Shown: positions 21,180 through 32,456 of the stretch, piece after piece
How positions within the stretch are numbered: position 1 is the first letter of the stretch
Layout of the letters: every line of letters begins with the position of its first letter
Source of the DNA: Agapanthus africanus
Taxonomy: Eukaryota > Streptophyta > Magnoliopsida > Asparagales > Amaryllidaceae
Assembly: GCA_030015575.1 (NCBI GenBank)
Contig: JASDDO010000026.1
Span: 72,875,433-72,939,432, forward strand
DNA length: 64,000 nucleotides
Direction: 5' to 3'
Position numbers and translations under genes: made by a program
Notes under the pieces: model-generated
The model's input: only the letters and a program-made list of their open reading frames with translations
What the model was told of the DNA's origin: nothing
The model's database searches: none

Positions 21180-23389
21180 TGTTAGTTATATGTATGCCTT
21201 AGAGGCCATTACTATACATAGGATGTATATTGTAATGGATGCTTGGACATATATAGGGATGACTTTCTTGCTCGATATGATAGTATGCTATCTGGTTACT
21301 CTTTACTTTAACGTGTACACTGATTGTCTCTCTGTTACATGTTGGTAAAGTCCTTAGGATGTGTACTTGACTACCTGGACTATGATGCGGATCATACTAG
21401 TGGGGACATGGTAGTCCATAAGTACATCCTTCAAAGTCCCTAGTCGTTGGTGTATCGAGACGGGGCATCGATATACCAGAGTAGACTAGCATGTACCTTC
21501 TCGACCCATACAGATAGGCGATGGATGATCCCATATCCATTGGTGTTTGACATCAGAGATGATATACGGGTGCTCAGTGGAGACTGGGTACACTGGACGG
21601 ACTCGTCGAGAACTCCCAGATGGTATTATACCTCACGTCAGATGGCAGTTCTCTGGTGACACTGGTACAGAGTAGTCTGTTGACCCGAGATCGTCATAGA
21701 GTCTTGTGTGATTCCCACTGTGCTTTGATTTCCACCTTACCACGTCCAAGAGGGCGTGAAAAATGGTGGTTTTTGGGTACAGTCCCGAATCACATGGAGG
21801 CAATGAGCGATAGGAGGGGATTCGTCTCTCCCGGTATAGGGAGTTGATGCTGTGCTGTGTTCGATTGGCTATAACCGGAAATCCCTGGCCAGGATTGCTG
21901 AGATTTTCTGGTAAGTGTTATCAGTAGTTTCTCGAACTGTTATAGACCTCATATCGATACGACTTATCAAGCTGCTGGGGTCTGACGTTTACCACCCCTA
22001 GGCGAGATATGCGACATATCAGACGAACAGACCAGACTTTACGGTAAGTGTTACTGGTTGGATTCACAGGAGTGTGAGCGGGCTTGCTCGTCGATCTTCT
22101 GATCGCTCAATACCCGGATGGCCATTACGTTTAGCAGGCCGCTTGCGGCTTGTAGGTGTTTGATATGATCATCACCTGCTGCCGGCGTATTGACGAGTCT
22201 TTAGAGTCCTACACAGAGGTTTCTTGGCTCAAGCGAAACGAAATAGGAGCGCATATGAGATATGTGCGGGACCGAGAATAATGCGTGTATGTGATACCGT
22301 ATTCTATTCTCGCGATTTGTATCGTCGAACGGTTATATATGATATAACCGGGTTGCCGAATCAAGTGTTGAATCGATACATTAATACACTTGATACTAGT
22401 CAGTTATATGCGACATGACCGGATCATTGAATCAAGTGTTGATTTAATGATTTAATGTATAATTATATATTTGATATATTACTTTGCATTAACTAGTATT
22501 GGTTCACTCAAGATTAATTTTCTCACTTGAAATGCACAAGTTGTATATGTGATATATTTTTGTGCATTTGTTTATTCATGTTTGATGATACATGCAAACT
22601 TGGGTTTGTGTTTACTTTAAACCATGTTTAAGTGCATGGTTAGGGTTTTATTATCTTCTCTTGATTATTTATTTTATTTATTCTTTATAGCAAGAAAAGA
22701 AATGGTTGCTTCTTTTGGATTTACTTTGAAGCTTCATGAAGCTTTGAAAAGTTCAACCATTTTTGTTTCTTTTGCTTAACCTAACCATTCACCTAACCCT
22801 AGTTTATTCTCTACACTTAACCATGGTTGCATTATGATAACCATCACTTGTTTTTCTATTATTGATAATTCTTTTTTCATTCTTCTCCTTCATCTTCTTC
22901 ATGAAGAGAAAAAGAAAAACCTTTGCTTGAAATTTCTAAGTGATGATTCCAAGTGAGAAATCCAAATCAAAAGTGAACCCACTTCCTATTTCTTCATCCT
23001 CTACCACTTGCCATGTAGTATAGGGTGTTTTCTTCACAAGTTTCATGACTTGGTGAAGTTGGAGCTTGATCTTGAGTTGCCTCGACGTAGATCATCTTCG
23101 GCATCGAAGTCGACGACCTAGCCCGATCATTTCTTCGACGAAACCATCGCTAGAGTCCGAGATCCGATGATCGCAGCGGAGGGACATCATCACGGAGCTA
23201 AGGAAGTGGAGGACCGGATCTACAAAGGTTGTAGTCTCTTTCACTTAGCAGTAAAGTTGTTTACTAGCTTGTATTTTCGCCTATTCTCTAGTTAACGATC
23301 CGTATTAGGGTTTCTCGGCACCGGAAAATTTTGAATTTTGCATGGTTGACGCCTTGTGAGACTTCTTGAGTGTGCCTAGGAACCCTACA
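21180..23389 (+). mobile_element. Copia solo LTR S2
   Basis: A 2210-bp insert from TGTTAGTTATATG to GGAACCCTACA, clearly homologous along its length to the LTRs of copia element C. Flanks TGGCC (21175-21179) and TGGTC (23390-23394) are a 5-bp TSD with one mismatch. There is no internal region, so it is a solo LTR left by recombination. It is more diverged from C's LTRs than those are from each other, so it is a separate, older insertion. Confidence 0.9.
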
Positions 23390-23394
23390 TGGTC

Positions 23395-23660
23395 TCTAGC
23401 CCTAGCTATATGCTCAGCAATGGACATGCGTCTAGGGGCATTCTCACTCGGAGTATCAACAGAAACAGGTGTAGAATTAGGATACTGTTGATAGGACATG
23501 GATTGAGGTCACCAACTGTTTCTACCCGCTTGTTCTATCCGATCTCTTAAGGACATGGGAGAGTCGGACGGTATACCGAAGGGATTACGAAAACAAGAGA
23601 TATCTAGTTGTGGACAGCAAAACTTGGCAAGTGTTCTTCTGTTTAGGTCACCCATTATAA
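23395..23660 (-). pseudogene. Element D coding remnant, N-terminal part
   Basis: Minus-strand segments upstream of S2, encoding MGDLNRRTLAKF... and, further on, MSIAEHIARARDH. They lie at the start of D's gag-position frame. I do not recognise the family with confidence; the first segment loosely resembles the start of Athila-like gag proteins. Split from the rest by the S2 insertion. Confidence 0.4.
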
Positions 23661-24600
23661 GAAGAGAAGAAGGGGGCAGGGGTAAAAAGGGGAGAAAATA
23701 ATTGGTTTGTTTTGAAAAATGACGGATTTAGACAAATCACACAAAAATGCACAAACAACCCTACAACTATGGTTACCTAGGTCCAGTCTCTAGACCGCTC
23801 CTAGACTTCCAAAGGACAAGCCGCAGGATCAATCCTCTACCACCTCTTTACTACTCTTGTAACCAGGTAAGTGCCAGGTAAGTTGGAGGTTGTCCACTAC
23901 GTAAGTAGTGGTCCTAATTAAGTAACCACTTGCCTTAGACACACTTGCCTAGACACCACAAAAGTAATGCGGATAAGCGATAGATTACCTACGACCATCC
24001 TCTTTCCTTATTGAGCGCGACAGTCCTTAGAGTCTGGTCTAGATACTTTTTAAATTAATGTAGGGTTGATGCAGATGCTCGGTTTGTGATTTGTGGGGCT
24101 TAGGAAGGGTGATGAAATCCCCACCTAATCTGGACTTGGTCTTTGCCCCTTAAAGTCCGTATTAAAATATGCAAAACAAAACCGATCACAAAACTTTGCA
24201 AAAAGATTTTTGAGCGGCGATATTTTGCAAAGAATCCTGCAGAAAAGAGATTTTATTGGATTTCAGAGGAGAGAGAAAGAGGTTAGAATCTTACCAGAGA
24301 AGTGTGGAACCCTAGATCCTCAACTTGGTCGCGCTTCCGCCGTCAATACACTCCTTCTGCCGTGGATCCGCCGCAAGAAAGATGGATCAGGTGATGAAAT
24401 TTTCCTCTGTGGCCTCCTGCACTCCTCTGGATCTTGATGAATGTCTCTGAATCTCTGTTTCCTCAATTCTATGACTCCAGATCCCCTCGCAAAATTCACA
24501 CGACAATTGTTAAATATATAATTTGCAGTTTTGTTTTATTTATGATATAGATCGTATAAGAATTCAACACAAATAGTAAAAATAAAAAATTACGCACGTA
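23661..24600 (-). other. Element D leader
   Basis: Noncoding region between the primer site and the first coding segment. No domain seen on either strand. Confidence 0.5.
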
Positions 24601-24618
24601 TCCCCGGCAACGGCGCCA
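24601..24618 (-). other. Element D primer-binding site (tRNA-Asp)
   Basis: The plus strand reads TCCCCGGCAACGGCGCCA, which equals the 3' end of plant tRNA-Asp(GUC). The minus strand is therefore an 18-base primer site, two bases from the LTR. tRNA-Asp priming is typical of Athila-type elements. Confidence 0.85.
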
Positions 24619-24620
24619 TT

Positions 24621-26088
24621 TGATTGTTCTAGATTTGTGTGTAGTAGTTTAACCGCAATCAATAACGGTGTCACGTGTAGCTAGACAGAGATGAGTACGG
24701 GTCGTTCTCAGGGAAACGTTGAACCTTTTAGTCTTACTTTAGACGTGTTGAAAAAGAGAGGAGGGATAAAGAATATTGAAGAATGGTTGTAGGATCTAGA
24801 TCTACGTTAAACACTGATGTAAAATATAGATCTAGATTAACTACGGAGGTAAGTTTATATGAAAAGGGGGCTTGTAGGGTTCATTAGGATTTAGTAGTTA
24901 TGGATGATTAATTAAAGATTACCCTTTTTATCCTTTAATAGATTTAAAACTAGAACGACAGTGATGCATGTAGATTAGGGTTTCTGGAGGGAAAAGGGTT
25001 CCCACACTTAACCCCTATCTCGACATGGAACTCCGTTCATATCTAGCCTTTACCAAAACAATCATTAATCTAATCTCTAATCGCGGTCGAGACCAACAAT
25101 GAATTGGTAGCGCGCCCGATTAGGATGTTAAAGATTCTTTTGATAGAGTTTATAAACTTTATAGGACGTAAAAAGAGTTTAAGGATCTTCATCATCCATT
25201 AACCTACCCTAATCCTACGAACCCTAACAAGCAGAGAATTACTCGCGCATGTTGGGAGAAGAAGAGATGGAGAGAGAATTCATAATGAAACTACAAAGAA
25301 ATAGAATAAGAAAAAGAACTACCTTTATTAATCAACAAAACTCATTACACTTTATTTCCTTAGAAAATGATTACAAATACTAGTTTGCTTCTCGATCTCT
25401 TCTAAGGAGGTAGATGAACAGTTGATGATCAGCCTGGATGCATGAGCCGTCTTGGACTTCGTGATCTCGTCGACTTGATCCTTTTTCCAAGAGGCTCTCG
25501 GTCTTTATTTATAGTCCCAAAGCCAGAACCCTAGCTTCCAAATTTGGAAGAAAGTAGTTATGATCCAAACAGAAAAATTCTAGCTCCCAATTCATCTGGC
25601 ACGCGGCGGATCCGCGGCCAATAGGTAGGTTTGGCCGCGGATCCGCGGCCAAGTAGGAGGATCATTTTATGATTTTTCTGGTCTTCATCCATATGACATT
25701 TGGCGATCTTCTGAATCTCAGGAAACTGAAAATCTTCTCATAGTTACTGCCATACTTGATTTCTTAGTTTGCTTTCTTAATTAGGCAGGTTTGCTTTAAC
25801 AACTTTGATTCCCTTGATTTTAGCCCTGCAAATTCTGCACAATAACTCAACAAATAATATTTAGTAGAGTTTGTTATATTGAGATATTAATTTCACCATT
25901 AAGATTTGGTCAATGGTATTTATGCATACATTTTCCTACCAAATGTTAATTATAATATATAAACACATCAAAATAGTATTTTTACAGATAAACCCTCATA
26001 TGTATCATATATTATAATAAACAACTTTTCTAATATAGAAATAGTAGGAAAAATATCATATTAAATGTGCAGTTTTATCAATTGAACA
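24621..26088 (-). repeat. Element D 5' LTR (right)
   Basis: A 1468-bp LTR beginning TGATTGTTCTAG and ending CAATTGAACA on the plus strand, colinear with 16756-18224. Confidence 0.92.
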
Positions 26089-26780
26089 TTCCACGTGAGC
26101 AGGAAGGGTTGACTTTTTCCGCATTTCACGGAGTCGGGGTTTGACTCACAGTCATCTGTGCACCGCCGAGTCATGGAACTGGGAGTTGTCGCTATTCCGC
26201 TTTGCTTGATGTTGTGTCTGTTGTAATGAGACGAATGTTGAGATGATCTCCAGGCTATTTGTGAACCGTCGAGATTTGGCTTCTTCTTCTGATGAAGCCT
26301 GGGGAGGAAAGGTGTGATTTCCTCTTTGTTTGCGCCCCTGGATTGTATACAGGGATCGATATGATATCACCTGTAGGGCATAAATTTCATTTTTTTTATC
26401 TCTTTCCGCGATGCTCTATCATTTCAGCTTTTATATCGCGAAGGTCGCGATTGCTCAATCATTTCGGCTATTTTTAGCGGTGCCCAATCATTTCGGCTAT
26501 TTTTTTCTTTATTTTTACTCGCTGCTTTTTATTGCGAGTTGCCCAATCATTTCGGCTATTTTGCATGCATACATTTTTACTTGCTGATTTTTTTTGTATG
26601 TTGCCCCATCATTTCGGCTATTTCGTATGCATGTGTGGTTTGCTTGCTTTTTTCGCTGCAAGCTTAGAATTAGACACTGATTTCGGCATCAGCACCGCTA
26701 CAACTGGGATATTGCCAGGAGCCAATCATCATTTGCCTCTGTCGATGACGAATAAAGGTGGCTTAGTAAACAGGATTAGG
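26089..26780. other. Element B noncoding region: array end and CATTTCGG repeats
   Basis: The first ~50 bp are the tail of the 169-bp array resuming after element D (TTCCACGTGAGCAGGAA). A unit of A's 100-125-bp repeat follows near 26240. About five copies of CCAATCATTTCGGCTAT lie between 26450 and 26630. The motif CCTGGATTGTATACAGG lies at about 26335. No gene seen. Confidence 0.65.
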
Positions 26781-26784
26781 ATCC

Positions 26785-27325
26785 TGTTGACTAAGGCTTT
26801 TGACTTCATGAGCTGTAAGGGTCTCATAAAGGTATTTCTCCTTACGAGTCGTGAGGATCTCATAAGTGCGATTTCTCCTTAAGAATCGTGAGGATTCCTA
26901 AGTGCAAGTTCTCCTATAAGTCGTAAGGATCTTGCAAGAGGGTTTTCTTCTTATAAGTCGAGACGACTTACAAGGGTTGTTCACCATGTAGACATATCCC
27001 TAGTCACGGATGGGACTTTGTTAGGGAAATATTTATTCGCGCCCGTGGATTGTATACAAGGGTCAGCATTGAGCCGCTTGTAGGGAAATATTGGAGGTTG
27101 TGGTGGCCGCTTAAGAACAGGTTCAGATCCCAGTAGCTTAAGACTATTGAATCTTATGAGCCGTGAGGGTCCCATAAGAGGGTTCTCCTTGCGAGTCGTG
27201 AGGATCTCGCAAGTGTAATTTCTCCTTAGGAATCGCGGGGATCCCTAAGTGTGTTTCTCCCTTGTGAGTCGTAAGGATTTCACGCAGGTGGTTTCTCCTT
27301 ACAAAGTCGAGAGAACCTTGCAAAC
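26785..27325. repeat. Hairpin ladders, second and third blocks of element B
   Basis: Two more blocks of about five ~31-bp hairpin units (about 26805-26985 and 27145-27325). The perfect example is CTTGCGAG (27188-27195) with CTCGCAAG (27206-27213) around TCGTGAGGAT. Others are CTTAAGAA/TTCCTAAG and CTTATGAG/CCCATAAG. Between the blocks lies CCCGTGGATTGTATAC near 27043. Confidence 0.75.
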
Positions 27326-27887
27326 GTCTTTTAACGAGATTGCGCCCTTTCGGGTTTTCACAAAAACTCGCCGGTAGCCCTGCTGTTTTTACTCACAGAG
27401 CCCTTTCAGGTTTCATCCGTGCCCATTTTGCTTATGGACATACCGTTTTCTTTCTCTTTCTTTTTTTTAAATTCTTTTTATTCTTCTTTTTTTTTTGTGT
27501 CAGCCTTGGGGTGCTGCAATCCACAGTAGTTTATCGATGTCTCGGTCAACGGCTAGTTTTAGGACATAGTGGTCCGTTGTTAGTTTAAGTACGTTTCGGT
27601 CCGTGGTTAGTTTAAGGACGTTTCAGTCCATGGTTAGTTTAAGGACGTTTCGGTCCGTCGCCGGTTACTACTTATAGAGTTTGGGCTTAGGAAGATAGCG
27701 AGCGGACATAGGCGTCGTCATCTATCGTTGACCCAGGCCGTGACTCGTCAGGCGTAGTATTTCTTCAGGAATCGACCGTTTATTGGCCGGAAGGGTCTTT
27801 CACCATGCATGTCCATGAGTAGGTAGGCTCCACCTTGTAAACTTTGTCTATGATATACGAGCCTTCATAGTTCGGCTCGAATTTCCC
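27326..27887. other. Noncoding region between pol and hairpin ladders
   Basis: No gene seen. It has GCGCCCTTTCGGGTTTTCA (27341), T-rich runs near 27450-27500, and about four TTTAAGGACGTTTCGGTCC units (27550-27660). Bases 27770-27840 match A at 3955-4028, and 27841 onward matches A from 43755, giving the empty counterpart of B's insertion site. Confidence 0.65.
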
Positions 27888-28720
27888 CTATTTGGCGTGA
27901 TTAGGGATCATAGGTCTTTTGACCACTAGCATGAGTTCGCCTGGGCAGAATGTTCTCAGCCTAGTCAATCTCTCATATGAATGCGTCATCTTTGCTTTAT
28001 AAGCCTCCAGATTTTGTTGCGCTATGAGCCAGGTTTCATCAAGGGTATCGAGCTCCTCAAGCTGAAGGTGAGCATTCTCTTCGTTCGTTAGCTCGTAATG
28101 AACTGCCACTCGTAGAGAGGGTAACTCTATCTCGAGGGGGAATACCGCTTCTGTACCGAATACCAATGCATACGGCGTTGTGTTCGTGGCCGTTTTGAAC
28201 GTATTTCGATACGCCCAGAGAGCTTCATGCAGTCTCTCATGCCAGTCCTTCTTATTTCGAGACACCATCTTTTTCACGATCTTTGTCAAGGTCTTGTTAA
28301 AAGCCTCAGCTAGACCGTTAGCTCAGGGATTATAGACCGAAGAGTATCTCTAGTCTATGTTATGCTGTTGTGCGAAGTGGTTGATCTTGTGGTTTCTATA
28401 AGCTGGCCCGTTATCGGAGATAATCCGTCTTGGAGTTCCAAACTGATAAATGACGTGCGTCTTGAAGAAATGTAGGATATTCTCCGTTTTCACTTCCCTC
28501 AGCGGTACTGCTTCGGCCCATTCGGAGAAGTAATCAGTTCTCGCCAAAATGAATCGATGTCCTCTGGACGATGCTGGTTCGATGGGGCCGATTATGTCAG
28601 TCCCCCACATTTCGAACGGCCAGCTAGCCACTGTTGGATGTAGTGGATTTGGATGCTGATGGATAAAGTCTCCGTGAATCTGGCACGCGTGGCACTGCTT
28701 CGCGTATTCGAGGCAGTCTT
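27888..28720 (-). pseudogene. Element B integrase core and C-terminus
   Basis: Minus-strand remnants of integrase, the enzyme that joins element DNA to the host chromosome. The core shows WGTDIIGPIEPASS, DYFSEWAEAVPL and IISDNGPAY, the D-D part of the DD(35)E triad. The C-terminal part shows RLHEALWAYRNTFKTATNTTPYALVFGTEAVFP and then PGELMLVVKRP, typical of Tat elements. It comes last in pol, after the second RNase H. Fossil. Confidence 0.88.
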
Positions 28721-29570
28721 AGATCATCGTGGGCCAATAATAACCCATCCGTTTGATCTTCGGCCCGGCTTGGTGAGAACCGCAGAGTCCGTCGTGAGTT
28801 TCTTGGACGACTCTCCTTGCCTCGTCTGGTCCCACGCATCTTAACCACAGAGAATCAAATGATCTTTTATACAGAGTATCATTGACGAAAGCAAAAGACA
28901 TAGCTCGTTTCATAAGCTGATGTCTTGAGGACGCATCTTCAGGTGTTCGACGGGATTTGAAGTAGTCTATAAAGACATCTCTCCAATCCGTAACCTTTTC
29001 CTGGTCTTTTATTTGCAGAGTCATTTGCTCGGTCGCTCCCTTTTCTTCGGACGACTCCGGAGATATTTCTGCCGGTGCAAGAACTCGACGGCTCTGCATA
29101 ATGATCCTCACGTCATCGAGGTTTTCGTCAGCCAGTTCTTTAACTAGTTTGGCTAACGCATCCGCTTTGCTATTTTCCGCACGCGGTATACTTTCCAAGG
29201 CGTAGGAAGGAATTTGAATCAGCAGTTGCTGTACTCTCTCACCGTACTTCACCAACTCTTGCTTGCACGTTTGATAGTCGCCGTTTACTTGACTAACGAC
29301 CAGTTGGGAGTCTCCGTATATGAGGAGGTTTTCAATTCCCATATCGATAGCGATCTCGAGACCTGCTATCAAAGTTTCATATTCGGCTTCATTGTTTGTC
29401 CTCGGCTTTGTTAAGGAGAAGGCAAAGCGCATTATCCCTCATTGTGGAGTCACGAAGATGAGGCCTACCCCTGATTTGATTATGGGGGTGCTTTGTTTGC
29501 GCTTCTTCATGGAAGATGCTCCATCGAAGTAGAGTTCCCATTGGGTATCATCCCCACCGATCGTATCAAA
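28721..29570 (-). pseudogene. Element B archaeal-type RNase H and integrase zinc-binding region
   Basis: Minus strand. The first part is a second, archaeal-type RNase H: WELYFDGASS, then TNNEAEYETLIAGLEIAIDMGI, IYGDSQLVVSQVNG, and ENSKADALAKL. Having this domain between the usual RNase H and integrase is diagnostic of the Tat lineage. The rest is the integrase N-terminus with HDGLCGSHQAGPKI and a following MGYYWPTM. Fossil. Confidence 0.88.
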
Positions 29571-30100
29571 CGCATGTTCGTCTGGCAATTCGCAGTTCAA
29601 AGGAGAATCGGCAGGTATCAGATGCTCAGCGAGGAAGTCGGCGATGGCCTGGCCCTTCACTGCCTTGAGGGGACGATAAGTTATCGAGAACTCCATCAAG
29701 AGTAGGGCCCATTTAGCAAGACGTCCTGTTAATATGGCTTTCGACATCAAATACTTGAGAGGATCCACCTTCGATATGAGACGGACTTCATGTGCCAATG
29801 CATAGTGTCTGAGCTTCGTTATCGCGAAGATCAATGCCAGGCAGTGTTTTTCGATGGGAGAATAATTGCTTTCTGCCCCCAGTAGAACTTGACTCAAATA
29901 GTAGAGGGCTCTCTCCTTCCCTTGGTCGTTCTCTTGTGCCCATAATGCGCCTAAGGAACATTCAAGGGCGGTTGTATACAGAATAAGAGGCTTTCCCTTG
30001 ACCGGAGCGGTTAGCACTGGAGGATTCTGTAGGTATTGCTTGATTTCATCCAGTGCGTTTTGGCATTTGCGATCCCAGACGAAAGGGGTTCCCTTCTTCA
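29571..30100 (-). pseudogene. Element B RNase H
   Basis: Minus strand. The usual gypsy RNase H that follows RT: PPVLTAPVKGKPLILYTTAL, then ALYYLSQVLLGAESNYSPIEKHCLAL, and LTGRLAKWALLLMEFSITYRP. It degrades the RNA strand of the RNA-DNA hybrid. Fossil. Confidence 0.88.
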
Positions 30101-31141
30101 TCAGGTGACTGTAGGGACGGCACTTGCCTGAGAGATTGGCTATAAATCGCTGGATATACGCGGGCTTCCCTTAGAGAGATCGCAATTGCTTGAGAGTCCT
30201 TGGCGTGGGTATTTCCATAATCGCCTTGATCTTTGACGGATCTATCTCGATGCCTCGGTGTCGGACAAGGAATCCTAGGAATTTGCCCGAGGAAACTCCG
30301 AACGCGCATTTGAGAGGGTTCATCTTCAAGTTGTATTGTCGAAGGCGTTAAAATACGATCTTCAGATGCTCTAAATGTTCCTCGTATGATTTGCTTTTAA
30401 CTACGAGGTCGTCGATATAACATTCGACGATTTCATGTATGAGGTCATCGAAAATCTTTGTCATGGCCCTCTGATAGGTGGCACCGGCGTTCTTTAGACT
30501 GAAGGGCATCACCTTGTAGCAGAATATGCCCAAAGGGGTCCGAAAAGCAGTATGCTTCTGGTCCTCGGGATGCATTTTTATCTGATTATATCCTGACGAT
30601 CTGTCCATGAAGGAGAAGACTTCGTGAGTGGACATGTTATCTATCATTAGCTCGGTGACTGGTACTGGAATGTCGTCCTTTAGAACAGCTTTATTGAGAT
30701 CCCGAAAGTCCACGCATATGCGCACTGTCCCATTTTCTTCATCACCGGGATGATGTTGGCGATCCAGTCAGGATACTGAACCTCTTGGATGAAGCCAGAG
30801 TCGATTAGCTTCTTGACCTCGGCGTTGATACTCATCTCAAGCTCGAGCCGCATTCTTCTCGGTGCATGTTTGATCGGCTTGACGTCCGGGGATATCGCCA
30901 ATTTGTGCACATCAATCTCTGGATCTAGTCCTGGCATCTCGGAATAGTTCCATGCAAAGCAATCTTTATGCTTCATAAGCACGTCCTTCAGTATAGCCAC
31001 GCTTTCTTCAGACAACAGCTCACTGACGAACGTCGGTCGCGGGTCACTTGCAGTCCCCAAATCAATTTTCCTGAGGTTATCTGCAGTAGTGTGTATTCTA
31101 TCTTCCAGCTCTTTCGGCGCCGGTGGAAACTCTGAGATCAC
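30101..31141 (-). pseudogene. Element B reverse transcriptase
   Basis: Minus strand. The N-terminal part has DCFAWNYSEMPGLDPEI and PRRMRLELEMSINAEVKKL. The core has RICVDFRDLNKA, FSFMDRSSGYNQIKMHPEDQ, FRTPLGIFCYKVMPF, LKNAGATYQRAM and the active-site box ECYIDDLVVKS. This is standard Tat/Ogre RT. Fossil. Confidence 0.9.
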
Positions 31142-32456
31142 CTCGTCATCATTGTTTTCGAATCACCAGGGGAGGTCATCCATATTCTCAGGCTCTCCTT
31201 TTGACTGCGTTATCGCGTGACAGGTACGAGATCATTTCCAAGATCGATGTTGATCTGGTTCTACTCTCTCTATATGCGTGGCTTTCGGTTCATGCTTTTG
31301 TGGTAGGCTTACCTTCCAACTGCTGGATAGAGCGAACCTGCCTTGTTGATATTGGTCTTCGACCCAGTTCTTGAAGATGAAGCGGTCTTCGAGAGGATGT
31401 CCTATTGCTCGATGATATGAGCAATAGTCTGGGTGGGAGATCTCGTTCGCTTGCTCGAGATGCTTAGACTCTGGCAGCGTCATCATCTGATGCTTTATGG
31501 AAAGATCAAGTATCTTCCACATTTTGTTCTGGGGAAAAGAGTATGCTCGACCCATCTTCTTTATAAGAGACAAATCCGGATTGCTCGATTCCCGATCGCG
31601 TGGCTTCTTGGACTCGCTTTGTTGCTGTCGAACGCCTTTCCCGTTCTTTGGTTTATTTTTGCTTCTGTGTCAGGCCTTTTGTATGACGGGTTGATAATGA
31701 AGAGCATTGTCATTCTCCACGGCCTGTTGAAGGAGGCGCTGCGTCCTGGCTTTTTCGTAAATGGCCATCTCACGGTTATGGTCATCCCGGACCCTTCGAC
31801 CCGCATCCCGTACTAACTTGTCCATCCGTTCTTCAAACGACGGACACGGCGTTTTGATGACAGGACATTGTTTTGGTTCAGGGTCAGCGTTTTCTAATAG
31901 GGCGTCTTCTTCTTCATCGAAGTCATATATGACGTAGCTACCATGGACTCGCTCTCGTTTTTTGGATTGAACATATCCAAGCCCGATCGTCTCCATCCTC
32001 CCGTTGGGCAATTTGCGCTGAGTTCCGGGGACATCCCAAATCCTGTTGTAGAATCGAGCTTGTCGAGTAGTCTGTCTGAAAGGTACCCCTTGACGCTTCA
32101 ATAGCCTTTTCAAGCCTTCCGTATAATATCTAGGCAAACGGATGGGTTGGATCCTGTCAAGTGTAGAATCGGCACCATGCCAAATTTCTTTTTCCACTTT
32201 GGTTTCCTCGGATCGGTAGAATAGGATTGCCTTTTCGCCTGGGAGGGACATAGAATGTCTGCAGTTCTTGCACACTATAAGTTTTAAGTGCATCGATCTC
32301 TTTGTAATGCTCTTGTGGAACCATGGTAATTTGCAAACTCTGATTATCGCCAGCGAAGGCTTGTATTGATGGCCGAGCGGAAAATATAGCGTTAACCTCG
32401 TCTTCCGAGTCGCTGCCGAAGATCAACATAGGGGCGGACGGTCCCAGGTTGTTGCG
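31142..32456 (-). pseudogene. Element B linker between protease and RT
   Basis: Minus-strand remnants of the polyprotein between protease and RT. One part has PRYYTEGLKRLLKRQGVPF, RFYNRIWDVPGTQRKLPNG and GLGYVQSKKR. Another has a zinc-knuckle-like block, DYCSYHRAIGHPLEDRF-FKNWVEDQYQQGRFALS, related to blocks in gag and before the protease. Ogre elements carry an intron around this position; I did not identify one here. Function unknown. Confidence 0.65.

Larger units (their letters stand above)
16756..26088 (-). mobile_element. Element D: non-autonomous LTR element with tRNA-Asp primer site
   Basis: A 9333-bp insertion with LTRs at 16756-18224 and 24621-26088, flanked by TTCCA at 16751-16755 and 26089-26093. 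The primer site and polypurine tract place it in minus orientation. Solo LTR S2 sits inside; without it the element is about 7.1 kb. No protease, RT, RNase H or integrase is recognisable, only a gag-position reading frame of unknown type, so it probably moved with help from a related Athila-like element. The LTRs differ at about 37 of 1468 positions by eye (about 2.5 per cent), suggesting around one million years. The coding part is mildly broken. Confidence 0.88.

Noticed and set aside
24210-24437. Plus-strand frame in element D's leader
   Set aside because: Opposite to the element's sense, 75 codons, no recognisable domain and no second copy for comparison.
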